Made by a program: the position numbers and the translations under genes. The notes under the pieces are model-generated. The model saw only the letters and a program-made list of their open reading frames with translations, was not told the origin of the DNA and searched no databases. 64,000 bases of DNA from NCBI GenBank assembly GCA_009761415.1, contig QUOL01000022.1, positions 62,001 to 126,000 on the forward strand. Direction: 5' to 3'. Source of the stretch: Sarcomyxa edulis (taxonomy: Eukaryota; Basidiomycota; Agaricomycetes; Agaricales; Mycenaceae). Shown here in pieces: positions 35,047-45,456 of the stretch; positions within the stretch are counted from its first letter, which is position 1; each line of letters begins with the position of its first letter.

Positions 35047-37948
35047 TGTCGATGGATTAGTCAAGGGGGCGAAAGTGAGTTTAGGCAAGAAAGCAAGCAC
35101 GGCTATTTGTAGAGAATGCGATTCTTGGCGCTCGGAACCACCGAACAAGAAGGGGATCGAAACGAATACTTATAGGGATCGAAGGTGTAAACATGGGTAC
35201 AAACGCTCGCCGCACAAAGCCTGTCAGGGCAAGGAGAAGATGGGAAGCGAATGTCTTCCGAATCTGTGCATTGGCACCTTCCCATCATGTCGGGCAGGAC
35301 TATATCAGAATGGGAAAGAAAACGAACGTGAGAGATGGCCCAATCGAACTTTTCGAACCCGGATATCCTTGGGCAACTCACTATCAGGGCTTCCTTCCTC
35401 TCGGCCAGTTCCCCACGCAATTCGGACAAAAACACATTTGGACGACCGTGGACTTTTGGAAGATAGTGATTGGGCCCATCAATCGGACCAAATCCGCAGA
35501 TCCAAGTCTATCCAAGTCTGCGACGGTGTGTGATCACTTTGTGAACAAACTTCGAATTTGCCGACAACCACGGCAGCAAGCGCAATCGATCTTCCGCCGT
35601 CTTTCTTCATCTCTTTCGTTCAGTCCCTCGCACTTGCTCCGAGGATATTCGACAGTGACAGAAATTGATTGATTTTGCTATGCACTGCTTCGTAGGCTAC
35701 GTTCCTTGGCGGTTGATAACTACGGCATTGGCAATGAGAGAGTTTTCTGCAGGGAAGACTCGCTCACTGCAAATCTCATTGTTCCGTACAGCCTACGAGC
35801 CTGCGTTGTATCTGTGTCTTAGAATAATTCCAGCGCTAGATAAGCACCACAAATTTTCCTATCAACCGTCCCGGTCACCTACTGATAACTGATTCGACTT
35901 GTAGCACCGCGGGTGCGTCAGTTCGGGCATGACCGAACTTAGCCCTGAAAATCTGTATAACTGCCGTTCTCGTATATCCATGAACCCAAACTAGGCCCAG
36001 TGTCATGATTTAAATCAGCGATATTTCTCCTCGCATTAGGATCCTCGGGGCGGACCTTTCTGTGGATGGTAAGAGTGTTGCTCATCGAACCAGAATCTAC
36101 ATCGCGACTTGTCACCCCACTCTGGAGATTTCCGTGGATCATTGTCAGCAGTGACTGTCGTACTGGTTAATAAACGACGAGGAACGACGGCCTCGGTCAC
36201 GCCGCATGCCCTCGCACGCAGTAACAGGTTTCATGACCCTGGTTCAAGATTTATATCGACCCATGTCGTTATGCATGCCGCCGGGAAAGTTGAGTGGTAA
36301 TCCATCACGCTTTTCAGTCATAAAGCTTATACATCCTTCCTCTAAGTTCAATTGACAATGCAACGGATTTCTCCACACAAAAAGTCGGTCCAAGCATGCG
36401 CCCGCCCATTCAAGTTACGAATGCTATCACAGTCAATATCGCGCTCCGTCCTCTTCGTTTTTCGCCGGTCCCGGTAGCATAATTCTCCTAGGCGTCTTGA
36501 TTACACAACGGCAACGGTCAGCTTTCTATGCCGTCCCCCCATAGCGCGACCTTGATTCCGCATGGAACCATCTCGACTTATAGTACATTCGGGCCGTAAT
36601 TAGTCCACGGACTTCCTATCCTGACTCCTGAAGCTCTGGTGAGGTCTTGCAATGTATTTTTAGCCGTATCGCGACTGATAAATATATCTGACTATAGAGC
36701 TAAACGTGGTCAGTACATCCGCTCATTACGGGAGTTATGTCTATGCTGATACTGGGCGTCTTTGGCTTCGGGCTGCAATGCGAAACATTGTTTCGATACT
36801 CTTGCCAGATGGATACCACCCCAGATCGTTATATTCCTCCTCGGTCATGCATCCAAGTGATAAGTCAATCAAGCGACTTTTGTGGCTAGTCTCGAAGTTG
36901 AGGTCAGCACGCCTTGTGTTCAAAACAATTCTCACCGGGAGCGCGATATGTCCTTCATGTCTGACATTCACGCAGGGCTATCAGAGATGTTGGAGTCGTG
37001 TTGTACTGCGCCGCGGTATCAGAGATCAATACCCCCGGGAATACACCAGTCACTCTCGCCCTGCACCCTCTCATTGGCTGCTGTTCCATATGCCTACGGC
37101 ACTTTGCGGCATCTATGGGTAGAAATGCGGCTCAGCCACTGGATTTGACTTGCGCCGGCGGTCTAAACAATACACAGTGACGCCTATCTCTGTCTCTATA
37201 CATTCATTTCAATGCCTAATCTCGAACTTAATATTCGTATCTCGTATGTGCTGCCACATTTCCCTTTTTCGCCGTTCCTCATGATCATGGTCGCCATTTC
37301 TCGACAATCATAAAAAGCCTACACCTCCCGGCGGTCCCGCTTTTTAATATGGTGTCTTTCATGAAGTACTGGTTCAACCTGAACCTGACGGCAAATTCCA
37401 GGTCATATGTCTCGTATCCTACACTAGGTACGTGCTTACCGGCGCGTTCGTTATCGTGCTCTCTTGTATACATGAGCCAATTAGCTGCGATAGCACGCCC
37501 TGCATTACCTATCCCCTGTAGTGGTAGCAAAGGGTCTCTGGTGACGGACAACCAATGGTAGCTCTCATGTCTTCATCCAATGGCACAATCCTCCAGTAAG
37601 CTAGGGACTGTGGTACGAAGACGCTTCAAGCATTGGTCCATCAACGACTGTGTTTTGTCTATTTTTGGGAAGTTCCATGCCTCGAGGAACGGTCAGCAGT
37701 CTTGGTTGTCGGGCAGGGTACAAAAATGGCGAGACTTCAACATATAGGGTCGACGCTCTGAGGGGTAATGACTGATCTTGATGTGTTTACCCTAACTTCT
37801 AGTAGCTATATATCCGTGCACGAAGAACTCCCCTGATGGCAGACGGATGACGCATCTGGGGTACAGGGCGCAACACGGTGAGTGCTTACAATTGCTCAGA
37901 AACGGGAAATACTGACGTTGCCTACATCCAATGGGTACTCTCCAAATT
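35047..37948. other. Gene-poor 2.9 kb, no supportable gene
   Basis: The first 600 bp is probably leader and promoter of the Zn2Cys6 gene (pyrimidine-rich near 35600-35640). The plus-strand frames 36706-37122 and 37349-37561 are open but match nothing I know, and they could not be joined convincingly. Stops in all frames are frequent, consistent with decayed sequence. Confidence 0.4.
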
Positions 37949-38551
37949 TCAGGCAAGTCCTTCCGAATGGGCCGTATTCTGTCCACAGAAAAGTAGACGC
38001 CAAAGCATTGCTATTAGGATCACAACGGACGAGACGAAAACTACAGCATCTCGTATGATAAGCTGCGGCTTCAAAGAGAAACCATATGACGTCTGAGTGG
38101 GATCCACTATGGTACCAAGATTCGCAATGCAAACGCGTGCGTACCGCGATAATTCTTCCTCGGTCACATGATATATAGTGTGACACTTGTTCATGCGAGT
38201 CACGGTCCCGTTCATCCTGTAATTTAAAAAATAACCCATGCGGGATAGATTCTGCTGGAAGCCTACACGTGTATGATATCAAGAGAACAATGGTGCACAT
38301 GTAAGGGGTCGGATACTTAGTATGCAGGTTGCAGACTCTTCGAAATTTGGACCGTCGGCATATCAAAGGTCCAGTGAATCAGTGAGGAGTTTTTCACACG
38401 CATAGCAAGTACCGGTAGTACTGAAGCAGTCCTGAGCAAGCACCAAGGAGAGGAAGTTATAGAGTTGCAAAGTTAAAGTACCATCCAGAAGAAAACGGTA
38501 GATACCAAAGTACTGGAATCGCAGGACAACTAAAATATGTTGGTGCATTGG
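37949..38551 (-). other. Possible small membrane-protein gene or relic
   Basis: On the minus strand, segments with coding-like composition follow each other: VLRFQYFG (about 38520), HWTFDMPTVQISKSLQPAY (about 38350), then NGTVTRMNKCHTIYHVTEEEL and YARVCIANLGTIVDPTQ, and a membrane helix VVFVSSVVILIAMLWRLLFC ending at a stop at 37949. Candidate introns with GT-AG ends separate them, but I found no convincing ATG and the joins need frame choices I cannot test. It may be a real gene with a missed start or a relic. Function unknown. Confidence 0.25.
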
Positions 38552-38641
38552 AGTCACGATGGCTAACTCGATCTCAACTTGAGCTTGCAACGTACTTACG
38601 CGTGAAGAGAGCGCAGCTCTAGATCTGAGAGACCGCGACGC

Positions 38642-38685
38642 GTGACTCGTAGTCACATCACACGGTGTGATGCCACCCCACGTGG
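38642..38685. promoter_or_regulatory. Cluster of three DNA dyads including a CACGTG box
   Basis: Three perfect or near-perfect palindromes stand almost end to end: GTGACTCGTAGTCAC (38642-38656), ATCACACGGTGTGAT (38657-38671) and CCACGTGG (38678-38685). A further TTACGTGAC follows near 38710. They lie about 90-130 bp before the start of the NTPase-nuclease gene. CACGTG is a bHLH/bZIP-type site; the role here is inferred from position only. Confidence 0.45.
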
Positions 38686-38775
38686 CTAGTCCGTTTATAC
38701 GTTTCGCGTTACGTGACTGTCACTCTGCCACTTCCCTTCGACTTACCTTCACCATCGATATCGATCTCATTAGAG

Positions 38776-41747
38776 ATGTCGACTTCCACCTCTCGGAATT
38801 TTAGCAAACGCGGTACCTATGTGTCTTTCACATCAGCGGATCATTTAGCGATGAATCGGGCCGTGGTTGAAGACATATCAGGCCTTTGTCTCGAAGTCAA
38901 ATCCGTCGCAGAACTGCATTGGGTCATATCGTCAATCGTCGATAATTCTCAACGTAAACTCACGATTCCGGAAAAGCGTGTCTTTTTGGATCTGTTCAGT
39001 GACGCCGAGTTCTTGGCTCTGGTAAATCAATGCTTGAAAAAAGAAGAGTACAACGATCTTCGTGAATTAGGTACGTCCTTCGCTTTCAGTCGCGATGCGA
39101 TAGGTTAAACATGACTGCTGTGATATGACAGAATTATTCCATCCTCGTCGGGAATTGACTCCTGATCCTAGACCCCAGACCAAGGCTGAAAGTGAGTTCT
39201 ACTCTCTCATCCGTTTGACTGCTTTTAATCAATACATCGTTCGATAGTGAAACGTGAGAGAGCCCTCTGCTTATATTGTCTGAGCCGCCAATTCTCACCT
39301 CATATTGGGAATCACAGAGGTCATCGCCGCCTTCCAATCTGAATTCAAGGGCGAACATCATCTTCTTCTCGACAGTGTTATACAGCAACTCTGGGACGAT
39401 TTCGATTATCTCACTACATATGGTCTATATATGCCCTTCATTCAATCGTCGGGTATGGGGAAGTCCCGACTCCTAGACGAACTGGCGAAGCTACGATTCA
39501 CAATAGCTATGAATCTGCGTTATTCGTCGTCCGACTCGTTCGGTAAGTGTCGCATGGTGGTACACGCGGTCGGATTACACTTCACTGACTGCAAAATCGG
39601 CAGCTTATCCACCAGCCGATGCCAGCCTGCAGTCGTTTTTCGATAAGAATTTCAGCAAAGAGCCCTTTGCGGACTGCAAGTTGAAAATTGCAGCCTTCTT
39701 TGTTGCTCTATTCATGGTCAGTCTTGAGAATTTGAGGGGCTCTGCTACCAAGAACAATGAGCACCTCGCTGCGGAGTGGAGAACAAAGTACATGGATCCG
39801 AACCAGGACTCCGAGGGGCACGCCAGGAGACAATCGTTCTACAGTGACGTCGTATCTAGGGTGCCAGTAAGTCCATTCCACTTTTCAATGATGTCATATA
39901 TTGAACTTTCAATGCAGGGACTCGCAAGCCAGTACGCAGGCAATCTTGAAGCTATTATCAGTGTGATAGTAGCTAGGGCGCGCGATTTGGAAACCGCGAT
40001 AGTCGATGCCTGGAAGCCTTCCAAAATACCGTTCTTGGTATATTTCGATGAAGCGCATGTGCTTACTCAGGACACTACTGCACCTAAAAACATTCTCGAT
40101 GCAATGGTCTCCGTTCTTGCTGATCTGGCATATGCCGAAGGCGTCGAAAAATCCAAGCTACCTTTTTTTGTGGTATTTTTGTCCACGGCATCACAATTCG
40201 CCAAATATTCCCCCCCTCTTCGCATATTTCCTTCCTCTCGTGTGTCCGAAGCCAAACTCAAAGTCAAGCCTAATCCCAGCTACGTCTTCACCCCTTTCGA
40301 TATCATGGCACGAGGAATAGTACGAGAAGACTTGACTCTCGGCCAAGTATGTGGCATTGATTTTATCAAGTGTTTTGGGCGTCCAATGTGAGTTCTACAT
40401 ATATCCTCGATATTTGTTATAATAGTCATCTTCTGTTCAAGGTTCTCCTCTTTGAAAGATCCCCTCCCGCTCGCAGAAACAAAGCTCAGAGGTACAACCG
40501 GTGTCATCGGTAGTCCTTCCAGCAACCCCCAAGCCGCCAAAGACTTTCCTCTAGCAGCTTTAGCTTGCCGAATACTCGTTGACTTCCATCCTCTAACCCA
40601 GAGTAATCGAGACTTAGAGGGTCGTCTAGTTGAGGCGCACCTCCGAGTTGTCTTCAACATACCGTGGCATCAGGAATTCATGGTCACTGGCTTTCCTTCT
40701 GAGCCGCTCCTCGCTGAAGCAGCTAGTCTCATCATGAATGAGAAGGGCTATAGCGCTCCCCAAGTCCTGCGAGACTTTCTTGATATGGACTCTATAGATC
40801 GGGGCGATACAGGCGAACTGGTTGCAAGGATGCTACTCATTCTCGGACGTGATCACTACGTCAACACGCATACGGTCAATGCAAAGTCCCTCGGCGCAGA
40901 TACAGGTTCCTCCGAGGCGAATACAGGTTCCTCAAGAGCGCACCCTCCCATGTCTATTCCTGATATTCCTAAATACTCACATCCCATCCGCCTTATGGAC
41001 TACCTAAATGCCCTGTTACGTTTGAATCGGCCGCCCGGTCCCAATACTCAGAAATTAGAGCTCACTCCCGCCAAGATCGCCATATTGAAGAAGGCTTTCG
41101 ACGGTTACTGGGTCCACTTTTCCCATTTCATTCGCGCTGCCGATGACTCCATGGCATCACCTGATGTGCTCTGGCGACTCATGGCTAGAGGAGCGGCTTT
41201 ACAAGGGCATTACAGTCTCAAAGATATCGACGTCGTTCTCCCTGTAATCGTCGGTCAGCCTGGGCAGGATTTCAAAGACATCTTACTCAGCGAGGAGAAC
41301 ATCACCACGGTATCGGTTTCGGTGAAGAATCGGGTCGATCCGGTAACAGAACCCGCACAGGAGTTCTCGACGTTGAGAACCAAAAAACACAATCGTTTGT
41401 CCATTGTCTTGAACCTGGGAGACAGCCAAAATAGCTATCCTTCGATCCAGTTAAAGCCTCTTCCCCCCAATTACGAGGAGAAGAAGATTTGCTATTCTCT
41501 TGTGGTGTTCGGTGGGGTCACGGAGGAATTATATCCATTTGTCACGGGTGCAGAGGAAGTCCTCTACGCACAGATCTTGAATGACAGGGACTTCACAAAG
41601 GAGATACCCGAGCCAATGCAGCCATACATGAAACATGTCGCTGATCTCAAACCGAACGTGTGGACTGGCAAATCAGACACGGTTTTGAGCGCAGGCTTTT
41701 GGAATTGGAGCGCTAAACCGCCGAAGATCAGTACAAGGCGTTCATAG
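38776..41747 (+). CDS. Crinkler-like P-loop NTPase with C-terminal REase-fold nuclease-like domain
   Basis: Roughly 850 residues in about six exons. The start (MSTSTSRNFSKRG, 38776) is preferred over an in-frame one at 38713. The N-terminal region (to about residue 150) is unrecognised. The NTPase part has a Walker A variant QSSGMGKSRLLDELAK (about 39445), FADCKLKIAAFFVAL, and Walker B PFLVYFDEAHVL (about 40050). It continues with FVVFLSTASQFAKYSPP and PFDIMARG. The C-terminal part has WHQEFMVTG..., MDYLNALLRLNRPP, WVHFSHFIRA, GQDFKDILLSEENITT and VSVSVKNR, which fits the D...X-K pattern of PD-(D/E)XK (REase-fold) domains. This architecture is known from Crinkler-type effectors and their free-living fungal relatives. 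No signal peptide or ubiquitin-like header was seen. No stop interrupts the long last exon. Exact activity is unknown. Confidence 0.7.
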
Positions 41748-41993
41748 CCTTTCACTCGAGACATGTATATGTAGTATTCTCGCCTGTATAGCAACTATGA
41801 ATTTTCCTGGTTTTCTGTTAGCACGAAGGAAATCCAAGTCTAGTGATGCCTGGAGAAAAGCTCGATCATGGTGTATGATACTTATAGTAATACAGTCAAG
41901 GTCGCAGTCATATGCCTGATACGATGAAGCCGCACGGGTTCAGAGAAAATCAGAGATAATCTGGCGTTCTTTGAAGGGGTTACGGTATTACAC

Positions 41994-43227
41994 TCATGAA
42001 AATGCACCAGCCATGGCGCCAAGCATGGTGAGCCACCATGCGCGGTATAATGCTCTCCATCCTTCTTCGTCTACGATTCGTTTTGCGCAGTCTACGAGTC
42101 CTAGATATGGATCTTCCTCGCTCCTCAACCTAAGAAAGTGTTCGTTCAGGAAAGATCGGCACCGACTGGACCAGCGCTATATTTTGCTTACCCAATGACG
42201 TCCTCATCGGCACCGGCGAATTCAGCCACACCTTCGTCATCTCCTTCTTCCTCCTGAGAAACGGAATTGAATCCCGCAGCGGCGTGATTGCGCTGGATAG
42301 CAAGTCTCGTCGATATCACCTCCAAGGGGGTGAGAATGACGGTGCTAAGCATGGCTATCGTGAAATAGATGGCTAACGGGAAGGTAGGCAAGTCGTCTGC
42401 ACTTGGAATCCCTGGCTGGGATAATGCAGGAAGTAATATGCGGCGGAGAGCGCCTAAGAAGAGAACAACGTAGGCAATGTGCGCTACTTCAGCGGCTAGC
42501 AGACCCGGTGTCAGGTATAGTATCCATGGGCGGCGACGTTCTGTAGGGGTCAGGAGGATGCGTAACGAGACCATGGGCTTGAAATAGGGCAATCGGTGAG
42601 GAGTAGTTATGGCACTACATGATTGGTTAAATTTGGCACTTCACTGAGATAAGACGGCGCGACTTACCGATAAGTTACAATTGCAGTTGGGAGAGACATT
42701 AACATCATGAGAACACTGTAGGCGAGAGTGCCCAGGGGACCAGTATTGGGGGTCTTGTAAGCACCGTGGTGTTTGGGGGCGTTCAAGACTATCACAACAA
42801 AGATTGTAACCACAAGCGTAGAGATAAAGGTGGGCACTATGCATATCGATAAGTCGATGCTTCAGGGGAGAGAATAGTCGGAACTTACTGAGGCCTTTGT
42901 ACATGCCAGCCACTCCCTAAATCCGCATGAACAAGAATTGCTGGGAGTGAAAGCTAAACACATACCTCGATCCTATACACCCTTATCATCATCCCAGCAT
43001 ACGTCGAGACCACGGGCCCGGTATGTGGTTGCACAGCTCCTTCGGCATCGAGCTGTAGTCCTGTGAAACTATCAATTTGATATTTAGTGAGACATTCCCA
43101 TGTACAACGAGCCTTTTGGGTTGTAGTTTGCTCTAAAACGAATGAGAACACCCGTCAAAGGCACGATTAAGGCGAGAGATACGCCCAACGAGAGGAATAG
43201 GAAAAAAGCATCCTTGAAAGCGAACAT
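41994..43227 (-). CDS. Mitochondrial-carrier-like membrane protein
   Basis: The minus-strand exons give NSAIMFAFKDAFFLFLSLGVSLALIVP (first membrane helix), VLIRFRANYNPKG, LQLDAEGAVQPHTGP, MMIRVYRIEGVAGMYKGL (a carrier-type G-X3-Y/F-K/R-G end), a second helix pair, LPYFKPMVSLRILLTPTERRRPW, LAIYFTIAMLSTVILTPLEV (with PLEV like a carrier P-X-D/E-X motif), and a last exon YLGLVDCAKRIVDEEGWRALYRAWW. This resembles degenerate mitochondrial carriers found in basidiomycetes; the transported compound is unknown. The first exon is uncertain: the residues before the ATG at 43225-43227 (TNPRNSAI) look conserved, so an upstream exon near 43260-43494 may exist. Confidence 0.65.
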
Positions 43228-43494
43228 GATGGCGGAGTTGCGTGGGTTTGTCTTCTAGACAATGAGGTATTGTTCTCGAGCAGCAGAATATTTCGACAAG
43301 TTGAGGATGAACGTCGTTCGAAGACGAAAAGGCGCAGTCGACTCGGAGGCAGCGCAAGCTTGAAGTGGTGCCCCTAGTTCGGCACAGCTCGGCATCAGAG
43401 CTTGGGAAACGTGTCGCCTGGACTCCGCCACATTCGCTCTTTTTCCTTCTTCCCCCCATGTCTCAAATCCAGAATCCTTCCTTATCGACGCCAT

Positions 43495-45456
43495 TTCTCT
43501 CTTCAGGGCTTCTCGTAGAATGCTTTTTCCTCCAAAAAGTATCAGGGACGACCAACTCGAGGATAATCGCCTATTAAATCGTCCCTCATCAAGCCCTCTT
43601 GCAAATGACCGTTTCTGCCACGTCGTTCGTAATCATTCAGAGTCCTCGACGAACGATTTTTGCTGATCTGCGTCCCACAGAAATCCGATGTCATCTCGAC
43701 GGTATTTCGTACCGACTTACTCTGTTTCTCAGTTCATCCCACTGCTGGATGTGGTGCGATGTTGTGCGATCATCACGGATGTTATGGTGAGTATCACTCC
43801 CAGAACCTTAGGCCGCGTTGCCCCGGACATCTCGCATACTCGTGGTTCGTCATTTTCAAGCTCTTATGGTTTTAGAGTCTTACGACTGACCCTCTACGTA
43901 TAGGTATCGACAGCGCTCCTCGGGATGATGCAGTCGCATGTTCTGTATCGCCTGGATGCGACCCTGCATTTTTGCCATGCCAAGCAACGACAGATCATCA
44001 GTGCATCGCGCAGTCGGCTCATTGCACTCGCAATGAATGGCACAGATAGACGCTGTATGTAAATGTCTGCCGTCTCAGAAAAGGCTCTACGATTCTTCCG
44101 CTTCGTTGTGCCTCGGTCTTCGGCCGGTCAACAATTGATTCATGGCTCCGTCTTCGACGCAGCCTACCGAAACGTTTCTCAATTTTCTTTCTCGGTCGAG
44201 CATATCAATCCTATCTAGGACGGTATCCTCTTATCTATCATCGACTCTGGGAGTCTCTATTTTTTTTTAAATCTTAGATCCGCAAAATGTAATGATGTGG
44301 TGGAGCACAACGTACGATGTCGTGCATGCATTTTCTTCCTGTGTTCATGGCTTCGTTCTCATTGCAACTTTGGTTACTTAGCCTTTTCCTTTTTTTTTGT
44401 CCGGTGTTGGACACCAGTCTTGCGGGTCATCATTTCTCGCTCTTCTTCAAACGACTTATTCTTTTTCGGCTTGCGAAGTCAAGATTTCCTCCCTGGGACG
44501 TTGTGAATCGTGTTTTCACGGCACTCTACTAGCGTGCTATCTTCACGTTCAAAGGTCTAGAGTCGTGAGCCCGAAACGTCTTCAGAATTCGATATTCTTG
44601 CACCGATTCTGAACTACTTGCTTTTATTCCTATTCTATCTGTTTGCCTGGTCTGTCTTACAGTATGTATCTGGTCATACTTTTTCTCAATTGGATAGCTC
44701 GCTTGAGGCTCTGTCTTTCAATATATATCATGTACGGTCGTGGCTGCTTTACTCACTGCTAATGTGTTCCCAGGTGAGCCTTCTATCGTATTCCACTCGC
44801 CGTTCTCACTCAGTCTATATCAGTCGTTCGTTATGGCCCCTCAACCACTAGGTCTGTGCTACTTATGGTTGCATGTCCATTCCACGCTGGTGCTTGCCTC
44901 TCGGGTCAACACACTTGTCATGCGCGGAGCATTGCTACGGTCTTTTGTGTTTTGCTCCTCGTAATGCCCTGCTTTTGTCCTTGAACCGACTTGAGGAATT
45001 ATCTTCCTGGATATCCTTCTGGCCAGCGCTATGGACCTTGGCCACCGCAAAATCCAAGCTTTCTTCGTCTCAGTATGCGCCAGTCATTGTCTTCCATGTG
45101 GGTCAGGCTTTGTCAATACCCCGAGTGGCCGACTAGATGCCTTTGTTGGATGTCCCGTTGTCCCGTTGTGCAAGTGCCACCCACCTCCTACTATATGATG
45201 GTCCAAGAAGGTTTTTTTTTCGCGCCCTTAGGCCTTGACCTTATTCTTATCCATTACCCATCGTATTTATTTACTGTACATGTCTTTGCACGAAATATAT
45301 ATATTTTTCGCCACAATCTTTGAGTCTCCGACGAGTGAACCGCGAGTCAGGGTTTTGCCTCTGTTACCGCTTGACTCTCATCCTCCCAGAAGGAAAGCTC
45401 ACTCATTATCCCGAAATAATCTAGTGAGCCTCTACCTAGTTCTCTCAACGTCGACC
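43495..45456. other. Long pyrimidine-rich non-coding region
   Basis: Almost 2 kb between divergent genes without a supportable protein. The plus strand is rich in T and C, with tracts such as the T9 near 44391 and T8 near 44262. Open frames of up to 110 codons are low-complexity. It likely holds the FUN30 promoter and a long 5' leader, in which short upstream ORFs would be frequent, or a non-coding transcript. Confidence 0.45.

Noticed and set aside
45235..45456. In-frame upstream extension of FUN30
   Set aside because: The extra 74 residues are hydrophobic and low-complexity with no family match; MSTGIE at 45457 fits a normal start.
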